Positions 29,392 to 41,016 of a stretch of DNA of 64,000 nucleotides are shown here, piece after piece (positions within the stretch are counted from its first letter, which is position 1; every line of letters starts with the position of its first letter). The stretch spans positions 13,465,489 to 13,529,488 of the forward strand of contig AP025074.1 of the NCBI GenBank assembly GCA_036186865.1. The letters run 5' to 3'. The notes under the pieces are model-generated. The model was not told where the DNA came from and made no database searches. It worked only from the letters and a program-made list of their open reading frames with translations. Source of the DNA: Eustoma russellianum. Taxonomy: Eukaryota > Streptophyta > Magnoliopsida > Gentianales > Gentianaceae. The position numbers were made by a program, and so were the translations under genes.

Positions 29392-32052
29392 ATGAAGGAC
29401 GGGCAGTACCGTTTAGGATTTTATTAATATAAACCCTTATTTGTAGCGGAGGAATATCGTGGTTACATATAATGTGGGAGACTCTACCATGAGGATGCAA
29501 AAAATGAATACAATAACCTACATATAAAATGACGCAAAAAGGTACAACAAATAAAATCACATCTACATTGTGCCTAAAACGTGTGATGATAATGCGAGCC
29601 GAAGAATGCAGCAGCACTCAATACGTTGCCAATCCATGGATGTCTGCCAACCAGCCAACAAGAAACTATCCACCATCTGCAAATGCCATACAAAAGAAAT
29701 GATTAATAGAGCAGAAATGTGACGGGAGAAACCAAAAAGAAAGATGCCATGTACATACCGGTGCTGCATGTATTCATAATGAACACAAGAAACCAATAGA
29801 AAATCCAGCGCAAAAATTTGCATCCGGCAGTGGAGAAGGAAGTCGCAACACGCCAACGGTAGATTACAATAGCCAGCAGCAAGCCATGTAAAAAAGATAG
29901 TTATCCCTGCAAAGAATAAAATGTGATGAACATAGTAAAGCAGGCAAATGAATGAGAAAGATAACATACCAAAGTTGCCTGTACCAATCCATGACACAGG
30001 CAACCACAAGATTAGAGCCGCAAATTAGGAAATCTAACATCGAGAGAGATGGCCCCACGAACTTCACACGACAAAGCAAGTCAGGATGTATAAGTAGTAA
30101 CGCCCGTCGAATGAAACCCATGTCTGGATAATGTATGTGCTACTGTATTGGCTTCACGAGGGCTATATTTCAACGAGGAAGTGTTAAGACACAAAAGTGG
30201 ATAGTACGACGTAGATCCACGAATAAGGAGCATGTAGACCGATCAGGAGCTGATAGATATTGAAGCAGTACACGACAATCCGTCTCAAGAATGAGTCTAT
30301 CATAGTCCTGGGCATAAAATATACATGCATATAGAAGGGCCATTAATTCAGCACACAACGGGGAAATAACGGGCAGAGAGAAATAAATAGCTGAGACAAA
30401 ATGTCCTTGTGAGTCTCGTAAAGCTGCTCCAGCCGCGGCAGCAAACCGTCCCACGACTGCATCAACATTTAGTTTGAGCTTGCCTCAAGGAGACAGCTCC
30501 CAATGCACAACCCGCAGGTGGCGTGGTCGTAAAGGCAGAGAAAAATATCCGTTAATCAAATGCGCGATCGACTGAGAGTACTTACGACCTTGCGTGGAGG
30601 CACACCAAGTATATATGTGATCGTGAACTCTTTTGAAAAGCCGCCTATATGAAAATGTGTTGTCTCCAAAACGGATGGATGTATATTCATTCCAAATAAC
30701 CCATACTACCAACGAAGGAACAACTACTTGCATCTGACCACGCATCGAAAGAGATGATGAAATGCGCCACCAACGAAAGTAAGTGCGCGTGTATAGTGGA
30801 ACATTGAGGCATCAGACCAGAAAATAGGATCGAGATCTCCTGCCAAAGAGGTTGACTCGCTGGACAATGCAGGAAAATATGATCCTGCATATCTGAATGT
30901 ATCCTACAGAAAACACATTGCGATTGAAGGATGGACTGCCATGCACGGATCTTATCAACCAGGGGCAACGATAGCGTCCAAAGCTTCCATAAGAAAATGC
31001 GGCCTCCCGGATGAGAGCCTGGCCACCAAATATATCGTGAACACTCAAAGGATGGATGAACATAGGAAAGCAAGCTATAGGCCGATTTAAGCGTGAACTG
31101 ACCATAAGAGTCTACTAACCAATAAAGACCTTCTGGAGTATACAGAACATGGGGGTGCATGTAAGCATGTGTTCGACAAATACGCTTCCAAATGGCTGAA
31201 TCATATATATGTGCAGACACCACATCTCTGCGACCATATTTTGCCTGAGAAATGACGCCCACAGCGAATCAGACTGATGATATTTCCACCATAGAAGACA
31301 ATCATATGCTTGTTGAACTGTGTAAAGGTTACGAATACCCAATCCCCCAGCTTTTATGGGCCGATATATACAATCCCAAGACTGCCAATGATGGCATCCA
31401 TTTCACATAAAATTTGACATCTTGTGCTTCAAAGCATACAGTAGACTCTTCGGCAGTCGTGAACTGGCAATAATATGAAAAGTCATGGAGCAAAGAACAT
31501 GACGAATCAAAATCATACGTCCAGCCGTAGAGAGAAGCTTGGAAGACCAAGAATTCAACTTGGCATTAAAATGTGCCAAGAATATAACCAGATTATCTAC
31601 AAAACCCAGATGGGAAACCTACGGCACATGGCCAGCCTGGAATCCACGCATATAACCAGTCTCCATAAGTGCATTAATGCCTCGAGAAACCCCTTTGGAG
31701 GCTAGAATAAATAGCAGCGGAGACAATGGATTACCCTGTCAAAATCTTTGTCCGTATCACGTCCTTTCATAACCAGCCTGCTGTGGAGAAATTAATCTTG
31801 GAAGTAATAATGAAAGGCGTGTAGCAAACAATCAGTTATCACCTTAGATAAAAAGTTTGTCAGACAGATAGGTCAAAATTCCAAAAACGATTAGGAATTC
31901 ATCACCTTAGGAATAAGAGTAATCAGTGTGAAGGCAACCTTACTAGGTAGACGAATGCCTAAGAAAAACTCCTGAACTGACTTAAAAACATCCGGATGTA
32001 TGACCTACCAAAAGCGACGATAAAATGATACAGGAAAACCATCAGGTCCAGC
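29390..32052 (-). mobile_element. 5'-truncated LINE (plant L1-type) on minus strand
   Basis: Reading right to left, the order is partial reverse transcriptase, zinc-binding reverse-transcriptase tail domain, RNase H, 3' untranslated region and an (AT)n tail. This is the order of plant L1-like ORF2. The right edge falls abruptly inside the reverse transcriptase at a copia fragment, which is typical of 5' truncation during LINE insertion or of later rearrangement. I cannot find a target duplication. 29390-30150 is the LINE's 3' region; open frames there are not genes. Confidence 0.85.
30150..32052 (-). pseudogene. LINE ORF2 remnant (reverse transcriptase, zf-RVT, RNase H)
   Basis: Frames are broken by many stops and shifts. 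The reverse transcriptase is recognised by GPDGFPVSFY (about 32030), QGNPLSPLLFIL (about 31730) and the later AGGLGIRN-type segment near 31340. The zf-RVT region reads GRIFLWKLWTLSLPLVDKI and CVFCRIHSDMQDHIFLHCP (30850-31020). The C-terminal RNase H starts GAALRDSQGHFVSA near 30420 and has AELMALLYACIF and LETDCRVLLQYL. Not functional. Confidence 0.85.
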
Positions 32053-32165
32053 CGAGTGGCTCCAGTGTCCACCCACCATTCACGAGGATTTCCTATTGCG
32101 TTACACTCAGAAACAACAGTGCACAAATCCAGATCATCCATCTGGCTGACAAGGTTGGGTAACAG
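32053..32165 (-). pseudogene. copia gag-protease junction scrap, minus strand
   Basis: On the minus strand it reads QMDDLDLCTVVSECNAIGNP followed by REWWVDTGATR. This matches the gag-protease junction of copia-1 (18950-19050) with the tryptophans intact. Only about 110 bases remain. Confidence 0.85.
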
Positions 32166-32179
32166 AAGTGCCACAAGGG

Positions 32180-32580
32180 TCTTGGGGAAAGGTAGTGTAG
32201 AGTTAGACTTTATTTCGGAAAAGAAGTTATTATCAATCAACGTTCTACATGTACCCGAGATCTCTACGAATCTCGTTTCTGCTAGCCTAGTCTGTAAAAG
32301 TGGGTTCAATATTGTAATGGAGGGGGACAAAATTATAATGTCCAAGAACAGTATCTTTGTCGGCAAGGGTTATTCTTGTGACATGATGTTTAAGTTAAAT
32401 ATAAATAAAAATCTTGCAGCTTGTGTTTACTCTATTGACCCTTCCTTTTCATTGTGGCATGATAGACATGCTCATGTTAGTAGTGGTGCTATTAGATTCA
32501 TGTCTAAGCATGCCTTAATTTCTTGTAAAGATGAAAATGAAAGAACACGTGAGATTTGCATACAAGCTAAGCCACTATAG
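32180..32580 (+). pseudogene. copia protease and pre-integrase scrap, plus strand
   Basis: On the plus strand, in one open frame: GKGSVELDFISEKK, INVLHVPEISTNLVSASL (protease C-terminus), SIFVGKGYSCDMMFKLN, then LWHDRHAHVSSGAIRFMSKH (the pre-integrase zinc region). It directly adjoins the minus-strand scrap at 32053-32165, so the two parts are in opposite orientation. It differs in sequence from copia-1 and comes from another copia family. Confidence 0.85.
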
Positions 32581-32689
32581 GGTTACTTAGTTTCTACTTT
32601 TTAGCGCGGTAAGCTTTTTTTTTTGAAAAATTTATTTTTTTATTTTGTTAATTATAATTTTGGGTATTCCGTGTATAAACGGGTACCTG

Positions 32690-32845
32690 TGGGTATACTT
32701 GGACACGACCCGTCTTTGGCGGGTATCTTTCAGGTCTTACCCGATTTGTACACAAAACCCGCCAAGGTCATACACATACCTGCAAAAATTCGTGTCAGGT
32801 TCGGGTCGTGTTTTCGTGTCATGTCTGAAATTACCACCCCTAATG
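32690..32845. repeat. hAT-like element end
   Basis: GACACGACCCG, TGTCAGGTTCGGGTCGTG and a terminal ACCACCCCTA are words typical of short hAT-derived repeats. I cannot find a matching left end or an 8-bp duplication, so I call only a probable terminus. Confidence 0.4.
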
Positions 32846-33059
32846 TCCAACACCTTAGCACAGTAGCATCAGCTGCGGAACTAGCAGGCACCGTCTCTAC
32901 CACCACCGCACTCAGACCTGAGATTCTTCTACCAGGAGGTGCGGAGAAGTGGTGGCACGGCACGGCTGACACCGCCGATCACTTGGATTTAATTTCAGAA
33001 TTATTACATGCCGAGAGTATGATCTTCAAGGAATGGTCCTAGATCCACGGCGGAAATGT
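32846..33059. other. Unassigned short open stretch
   Basis: About 200 bases, less AT-rich than the DNA around it, that can be read as part of a 139-codon frame ending at 33042. The composition is protein-like (GGAEKWWHG, DLISELLHAES) but no family is recognised. It could be a scrap of a retrotransposon gag. Confidence 0.3.
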
Positions 33060-35867
33060 AGATTTAGGCCATAATATTAGAAATTAAGCTACAATTTTGT
33101 CCCTAAGTCACAATCTTAGACACAAGTAATGATTTGAACATAAGCAAAGATCATGAACATAGGTACTGCTCTCAGTTAAAAGCGATGATCCTGAACATAA
33201 ATTACGATCTTAAACATAAGTAACGATCCCAATTAAGAGTTGACCTTGGATATAAGTATTGAAGGTAGTCATAAGCGTTGATCATACACTAAGCATGATT
33301 TTAGAAATAGGACACGATCTTAGACTTAAGAAATGATGATACTAAGAACAATCCTAAAATTAAGTTATGACCTTAGACTTAAGGAGACAATCGGTTACGG
33401 AACACGTATACCTAGGGTATCCCATACAATTCTACCTTATCTACGTTGACCATAACTCTCTAAGTCATGATGTTAGTAACCCTAGTCGAATACTATATAA
33501 CTAATTTGAATGAATCAAAATGTTAACCAGAACACTCTACTGTAAACGCTACTAACATATTAGTAGGTCAAGCAGTAACTTGGGCTACTTCACCGCAACA
33601 ACATCATGTGACCTAGTACCATTATGGTAAAGTAAAGCAGATCCATACTCTACTTGAACGGTAGCATCAGAGCAGGCTCAGGTCTAAGTTGAGACAGTAG
33701 CTACTAAGAAATGAATTATTATAATATGATAGATACTTAGAGATGATTTATAGAGAAATGAGAGGAATTAAGTAACGATTCATAAGCATTACAATCAGTA
33801 GTGTTTAGGAAGAGAATCATACGAAGGAATTTATAGTCTAGGGTTAAGATTTTGAAATTTAGAGTTATTAAGTAGGACAACGATATTAGTCTTATTAGAG
33901 GTATTGATGGGTAGCAAAAGGCGTGAATCGACTATAACAAGTATATCGAAATAATGAATCTTTACAAACTTTTAGTTAAGTGTTGATTTATAGAAACATT
34001 GAGTTACTTGACTTGAATTTAGTAGGATTGAATTAAAATAGAGCGGGCATGAACGCGTAGTGGTTGCTTTCCATATGAACTAGAATAAAATTAGTGGTTC
34101 AAATAAACAAGGTGCAGTGGATCAATGTGACGTGTTGAAGCATGGTGAATTAGAACATCTTAAGTCAATCAATAATTAGTGTGTCATGCTAAGATTGGAC
34201 CAATTTAAGTTAAAGATTTTATCATGAGTAGGCAAACATTAGACTTATAAGAAACTGTACATAGGAGAGCTTATCCAAAAAAAAGAGGATGACTTATAGA
34301 ATCATACGAGATATTGCACTGATATATTTTCAAACAGATAAAAATTTTATATAAGCATGTACACCAATGTATAACTAAATTTTAACAAGTATTTTAAAAA
34401 TTTCGCCCTACTGAATTACCTTATTGAGTCTCATTTTCTTTATAGTCTACTAAACCTTACGATGCTAAATTATTTTATGTATCGATAAATCAACATGCTA
34501 AAAATTTCAATTATTTTGACGATCTTAAAAAGGAAAAAACTTTTAAAATGCTGATGTTATTCCAAACCCGATGTGTTTATATATATTTCTTACACAATAT
34601 TTTAGAATTTCCGTTTTTGCTACATCTATTTATAGTCAAAATTAATTGACGACTATCGAAATCGCAAGCAGTTTATCTGATAAAATGTTTTCGAAATTAT
34701 TTATCCGTTTGCGACAAACTTACGTAACTTTTGTGAAGCAAAAAAAAATAACTTTCAAAATATACATTTTCTTATAGAAAACAAAAGGTACCGTATTCAA
34801 ATCGTTTTATAAAACCTTACATTATCACGTTTTCAACTGTTTTAATATCATTTGACCGAAACAGTTTGCGAACAAGTTATATCATTGTTTTTTATGAGAG
34901 GTCATTTGAAACACCACTTTGCGAAAACGAGTATATTACCTCGAATTTTGCGAAAACGAGTATATTACCTCGAATTTTGTTTACAAAAAAAATTAAATAA
35001 ATAAGAATGGTATTATTTTAAAAACCACTAAAGTTATATTTAAAATTAAAGCCACGTAAGGCACGCTTTTATTTAAAGAAAAGTATTGTCCATATGCATA
35101 TTTCATATATTAAGCTGATGCTATTTTCGAAGAAGTAAGGGCATGATCTAAAGTTAGTTCATAAGTATATAAGAATTGATTTCGAGGACTTGGTTTTGGG
35201 TAACAAGTACCATACTGGCGTACATCAAGGACATTAGTTGCTTAATTATCTAGGGGGATGAACCATATATAATGAGTTTAAGAATCCGAAATTGTAGACT
35301 GCGATAAGTTGAATGATACACGTTAAGCGGTATAAGTGGATGTATGTACATACTAATTATAGAGAACTAAGTTAAGGATTGAGCCCTATAAGGACTAGAC
35401 TATCTTGTGCGATGCTAGCGTAACTGAATTGAATCATACTAGGGTAAAACGTATTCTTAAAACGCATACGATTTAAGAATGTGAATAAGGCGTTAAGTCA
35501 AAGTTTGTAGTACACTTATGAACTGATTTACAAGGGATGATGACGACCGTAGAGATAAGTAAATTATAGACCAATGATTGGGTTGTAAACTCTTAGTATG
35601 ATGACCTTACCCTTAAGGTTGATTCGATAATCATATATAGATTATGTAATGATTTTAATAAGCAAAAGGACAATGGATCAGAAATTACCCTATTGGTGTA
35701 CAAGAAATGATTTTGAGGCCTTAGCCTGTGATAAAAAAGTGAAGTGTTTAACATATTAGAAAACGGAAGGGATATTTAGCTTGATCATTATCTAGGTGAA
35801 AGGATCAAGTAGAACTAAATTAAGTGTTGACTATGTAATATGCAAGTTTTGAGGACGAAACTTTTTA
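33060..35867. other. 2.8-kb coding desert, probable decayed gypsy interior
   Basis: No open frame of 60 codons on either strand. 33070-33340 is full of irregular copies of words like ACGATCTTAAACATAAGTAA. A 29-bp word starting GCGAAAACGAGTATATTACC is repeated in tandem at 34922 and 34951. The right end, TTTTGAGGACGAAAC at 35847 and AAGGGAGGTAG, is the usual end of a chromovirus-type gypsy interior before its 3' LTR. The stretch is therefore probably the wreck of that element. Confidence 0.45.
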
Positions 35868-35881
35868 TAAGGGAGGTAGAA
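35868..35881 (+). other. Gypsy polypurine tract
   Basis: TAAGGGAGGTAGAA directly before the LTR start at 35882. Confidence 0.65.
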
Positions 35882-38358
35882 TGTCGTAACCGCAACTTTT
35901 AGAATGAAAAAAATAATTATTATTATTATTAATTAAAAATTCTAAATTTAAAAAAATAATTAATTAATCCTAAAACTACCCCAACCCACTCCCCCATTAA
36001 CCACCCAACATCCCTCCCCTAATTTCCCTCCCTTATAACCGCCCCTTCCCCCCTAATTAATTAAAACCCCCTCTATTCACTCCCTCACACACGCACAAAT
36101 TGAAGGAAAAAAACGCCTGGGGAGATAGAGGAACGGTAGAGAGAAAGAGAAAAGGGAGAGAAGAGAAGAAAAGGAGGAAGAAAAGAGACATAGGGAGGAA
36201 AGTTAGCCACCCACATCAAATCAAACATCGTTTTTGTCAGTGAATTTGCAGCCAAGAGGTAGGTTACCCTCCCCTCTAATGGATTGTTTGGATTCCCTCG
36301 CATTCTGTATTGAGATTATTTGGTTATCATCGGTATGTTATTATTTATATGTTTATCATGAATCCCTTATGTTTTGGTATGGAAATTGTGTGATTGGACT
36401 TAGATATAGATCATATAGCATGAAAATAGGCCAGAATGGGTTCAGTTCGTCGAAAAACACGCCCGGAGGCGGTGTGCGTAGCACACGTGCAGCGGCCCAC
36501 GCGTCCCCCTGAGCGGCGTGTGCAATACACGTGCTGACGTTGTCAGTTGCGTTACGAAGAGGGCGTTAAATGGAGTCCAATAAAATTGGTTTGGGGTTAA
36601 TCGGAGTTAAAATGAAAAAGTTATGTATTTTTAAAGAAAATTAGAATTTAAAAAAATAAAGAAAAGTAAATTTTTTAAAAAAATTAGGAAGGCAGACTTG
36701 GCCTGCCGCGGACAGCAGGCCAGAATAGGACGGCCCAAAATCAGAGTAATTATATAACAAAAAAAGAGGGGAAATGCCAGGCGGGCCCGCAAGTTGTGGA
36801 ATTTTGGGCGGGCCGCTGACAAAGGCAATGGGGCCGAAAAGGAAAAATAAAAATAAAGGAGCAGACATGTAAGCCTTGATAATACTATATTTAATAATTA
36901 AACACAATCATATAATTATTATATGGAAAAAGAAAAAATTCAGAAGTGCTGTAAATTAAATCATAATAGTAATAATAATAAATAAATAAATAAATAAAGG
37001 GAAAAAACGTGGGCTGAGTGCCGTGAGTTAAAATAATAATAATAATAATACCAATAGTAATAGCTAATAAAAATGAATATGACACTTAAGTTTAGTATTA
37101 ATGTCATTTAATAAATACGATATTTAGAATCCCATTAAATAAATAATAATAATAGTAATAATAATAAATAAATAAAAATGAATATGACACTTAATTTAAT
37201 ATTAATGTCATATGTTATTTAGAAACCCATTAAAAAAAATTAAAGTAAAGGAAATTAAAAAGAAAAAAAGTAGTAGGGGAAGATAAAAATAACTAGATAA
37301 AATATTTAAGTCCGTGAAAGCCTAGGAAAATAAAATAAAGTGTAGAAACCTAAATAAAGTATGGAAAGATAAATTAACGTTAGACGATAAATACAGTAAT
37401 AAACCCCATGCAACATAGGGTAACTACGCTATATAGGTAATACGCAAAATAGAATGGAGCATGCAACATAGGAGAACCGGAAGTGTGGAAGTGTGAAGCA
37501 TTCATGACACGAGCATTGCATTTGACCTATGAGCCGTGTGGTCCTACGGGACGTGTGGCCTGACGAGGCGTGTGATGGGTGTTGGTAATAACGGTTACCT
37601 TCACCTAATAGGACCCGGGACATGCATAGCATAATATGGAAAAGAAAGAGCATAACGTGTGATAACAAATGACTGCGTGTGACACGAAGACAGACAATTT
37701 ATGCATCATGAAGTTGCGCATTGCATTGTTATTGTTGTGATTATCGTTGACCTTTTTATTAAGTTGCTTCAATGCTACGTTTTGGGAAATGGATCGGGTC
37801 GGGTATGTGCTATTTCTTTATTTATGCTATATTTGCTTTATTTATTTATCTGTTTATGATTTACGTGCTTTAATCGTTTACCCGACTCAGTATGTGACAG
37901 TCCCTTTTCGGGAGAGACAGGTAACATAAGAGTGACTCCCATCACTCACCCCCTACCTCCCCTCCATAGGTGATCAGAACTTTGAGTATATCTTTATAGA
38001 GGATGGAGCTGATCGTGCGAGCTGGGGAGAGTGAGCCGGGCTCAGGGCTCGTGTTGGGATTGCGTGACCGGATGCTTACTGTGGGATAGTTAGATGACTC
38101 TCTTTATCTAGACTCTTGATTTCTATTCACACTATCTAGTTTTCGTACTTGACATAGCGGGCTTCATCAGCCTTGGTACTTTGTTTTATAGTCGGAGGAT
38201 TTAATTTAATCAAGTGGTTTATTTTTATTATCGTTTCCGCAAAAATTTATACGTCCTATCTGACGTGTAAAGAAGTTGATCGATGCCTTGTAGTCCTCGT
38301 AGCAGGCTACGGGGGGTGCACCGTTCTCGATGCTAGGGTTCGTGAGCGGGGCGCTACA
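35882..38358 (+). repeat. Gypsy (Tekay/Del-like) 3' LTR, about 2.5 kb
   Basis: Starts TGTCGTAACCGCAAC after a polypurine tract and ends GGGGCGCTACA, so it has TG...CA ends. It contains a pyrimidine-rich block (35978-36080) with TTATAACCGCCCC as a possible TATA region, and a purine-rich block after it. Large LTRs with a GACGAA motif upstream and GTAAC/GTTAC-type ends are usual in the Tekay/Del chromoviruses. No matching plus-oriented 5' LTR is in the window; the related LTR at 27844 is inverted. Confidence 0.65.
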
Positions 38359-39321
38359 GTTAGTGATGCACCAGCATTCCTGGTACACTACACTTTCGTG
38401 TTTACGCATGGTCCGAAGAAAAACGGATCGTTTTGTGATTTCATTTGGTCAAAGTTATTTTTTTATTATACTTATTGGTTGAATAAGTGGCAATTTTACG
38501 TGTATAATATATCAAAACTAATTTCGGTTTTACTAAGTAGTCATAAATTTGATTCAAAATTTTTTATTATTCCGATTTAGCACTTGCCTTAAAAAGAGGG
38601 TCTTCTAATAAAAACCGGCCGAAAAAAAACGAAATTTTAATTTGCGAAGAATTTCGAGGGTCTTGTGTGTCTTTCTGCCAAAACAAAAAAAAAAACGAAG
38701 TATACTTTATATATGCTACCGCGGATGGATCCCTTCACCGCACGGTGACTCACCGCATTATCCACCACGTGACACGTGGCAGTAGAGAGGCGTGGTGTGG
38801 CTGGATAATGATGGTAAGAGAGTTCACCAGTAGTCTTCTAGTGGAATAGATTGTGATTGATACATGTTCCAATTATATTTCGATTGAAGAGATAAAGACA
38901 TAATCCAAATCCGTATTAAAATCTCCTCTTCCATCAGGTCTCGATGGTGGTTCAGATCTCTTCACCCATCCTCTCTCCTCGCGTGTATCACCGCGTGACA
39001 CGTTAACATGAATACATATTTAGTAATTTTATGAACAAAATCTATTAATCACGAGGTCTGAATTATTTTAATTTGTTAGTATAAAACAATTAGCTCGACT
39101 CGGTCCTAATTAATGCACACAAGTGTACTAATATATAGAGTTTGAACTCAGACCGCTTCTTGTAGTTCAAACAAACTTACTAAAAACAAGTATTACAACT
39201 CTAATGATAGCGTGTCAATTTCCATTTAGCATCACACTTATAATTTAGTCTTTTGTGTATAAACCATACTATACACACCAAATCATCTGCTTTATGAAAT
39301 AGAAGATGAAACGTTATTAAT
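38359..39321. other. Intergenic, no gene seen
   Basis: AT-rich. It holds short matching words on opposite strands around 38756-38810 (CATTATCCACCACG and TGGCTGGATAATG) that may be an old miniature element, and one copy (about 39195-39247) of a 52-bp direct repeat whose second copy is at about 39356-39408. No gene or RNA is recognised. Confidence 0.5.
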
Positions 39322-40307
39322 TGATGAGCCTGAAACTCAAGTGTCATATAAGACAAGACAACTCTAATGATAGCGTGTCAATTTCCATTTAGCATCACAC
39401 TTATAATTCAGCTCGGCTAATTCTCCTAGCGGACCAACAATTGCACCTCTGCCCAGCAAGGCAAGCAATCCTTCATGCAAGGGGTTCACCTCTGCTCTGC
39501 CATGGCCCTGAGGCCCAGCCTCGGCCTATGCCTCATAAGGGTGACAGAACAAGATTTTTCCAAGGCATCCGCTTCAGCCGCAGTGAGCAAATGCCCATTT
39601 ATCAGGCAAGCAACTTTTCACTCTAGGAGTTCACTTCTGCTCTGCCATGGCCCCGATGCTCAGCCTCGGCCTCTGTCACATAAAGGTTTACCCCTAAGCA
39701 ATTCAACCAGATCAGAACAGGATTTCTAAGGAGCTTCATCTGGGCCCCATCAGTACACTTGATAGAGCTACAGTATAAAGAATGGCTATTGCCGGCTCTC
39801 TACGCATCATAGAATTGACAACTTGTTAAAGCATCTGTCCAATCACACTGTACACCTACGACATAGTAGCCTTTTTGCAACACGGTATTCTACTGCAACA
39901 TGCATTGGTCTAATCAGCTTTATGCATAAAAGACCCTCAAGACAGACGAAAAGGGGGAGCCCAAGAGAACTTTCAAAGTCTTCTTCTCTAAGAAAAGAAC
40001 TCTCTATTCTCCAAAAAAGCTAAATACTCAGTGAGAAAGCTCCTAAACGGAGCCTCAGCCAACATTTAAACAGCCACATTCTCAGTGAGATATTCTGACA
40101 GGTTATTTTTTAACCTCTATTCCAGCATAAACTGCATACAAAAATACTCATATCTGCCTTGAGCGTCGGAGGGTTTTCCCAGGGCAGTGCCCCTGGGTCT
40201 CTAAATCTCCTTTCCTTCTCAGGCTCCATTGACGAACCCAAACGGAGAGCTAACGACATACTACAAGGATCATCTCCGATCCACCTGGTGAAGATCCGGC
40301 TTCATCA
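39322..40307 (+). repeat. Tat-2 5' LTR
   Basis: About 986 bp by the TGATGAGCC...CTTCATCA ends. GAGCGTCGGAGGG near 40160 and CCTGGGTCTC near 40192 match the last 170 bp of the Tat-1 LTR; the rest is diverged. GTATAAAGAA near 39773 is a possible TATA box. Start uncertain, end well supported by the primer site that follows. Confidence 0.65.
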
Positions 40308-40325
40308 TTTGGCGCTAGAAACAGG
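40308..40325 (+). other. Tat-2 primer-binding site
   Basis: TTTGGCGCTAGAAACAGG follows the LTR directly and is nearly identical to the Tat-1 site. Confidence 0.7.
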
Positions 40326-40403
40326 GCCTGAACCTCCATTTCCTTTAAAACAGCCTTCCAAGGGCCTTCTAAGCAACCAGCCTACAAATTCATCATTAGG
40401 AGA

Positions 40404-41016
40404 ATGTATAAAAAAGATCAGACATGGTCCAAGCGACCTATGACCGCCAGAAGACATCGGAGGTCTCCTCAACCGCAACAGGGTTATCCGGGACCAGTAG
40501 AATCTTCAACCCCCGCTGCTGCCTTCACCTATGAGGAACACTTGCGAGCCATCTGTTATGTGACCCAGAATCCTAGTGTATTCCAGGCGGTGGTGAAGGA
40601 AATGAAGGAAAAAGCCCCAGCTGCGGGAACCAGTGGGTTTTGTCCTTGTGATTCTCCAAAGCGAAGAGAACTTATGGAGTACACTCCAACTCGGCCAGAA
40701 TATTATTCTGAGCCTCAGAGTGGATTCATGGCCGAGGCTAGACACTCAGAACAGCGGTCTAGCCGCCAACACTTTGCATTCGAGCCATTAAAGGCTTTGG
40801 ACTATTATTTGAAACGCGCACAGAAAGCGCTGCTGCCACTCAAGCGTGGTAGAGAAGTTGACAATAAAGACAGAGCACAACCACAAGAAAGGCGCTCGGC
40901 CAAAATTCGGTTGAGAGGTTGAGGCAAAGAAAGAACATCTCTGCTGGCCTCCAAGGCTCATGTTCTCTCCTACATGAGGAGGAAAAATCTAGCGAGAGAT
41001 CCCCAACTCTTAGCAG
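40404..41016 (+). pseudogene. gag: Tat-2 gag, N-terminal part with internal deletion
   Basis: An open frame starts at ATG 40404 or 40440. AICYVTQNPSVFQAVVKEMK matches the start of the Tat-1 gag (KYVAENLDVFEAVVERLK). After about residue 125 it jumps to a segment like the C-terminal part of the Tat-1 gag (LKRAQKALLPLKRG, then QERRSAKIRLRG). The whole capsid core seen in Tat-1 is therefore missing. A TGA at 40920-40922 interrupts it, but the frame continues with LLASKAHVLSYM up to the SIRE-A insertion at 41017. Tat-1 has LLASKDRILAVM at the same place. Confidence 0.8.

Noticed and set aside
29288..29617. 109-codon frame with an Ile-Tyr run
   Set aside because: Made by the (AT)n tract.
39195..39408. 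52-bp direct repeat (39195-39247 and 39356-39408) as a target duplication of Tat-2
   Set aside because: Far longer than the 5 bp made by LTR elements, and both copies lie near the same end. It is more likely a local tandem duplication, and it makes the exact start of the Tat-2 LTR uncertain.
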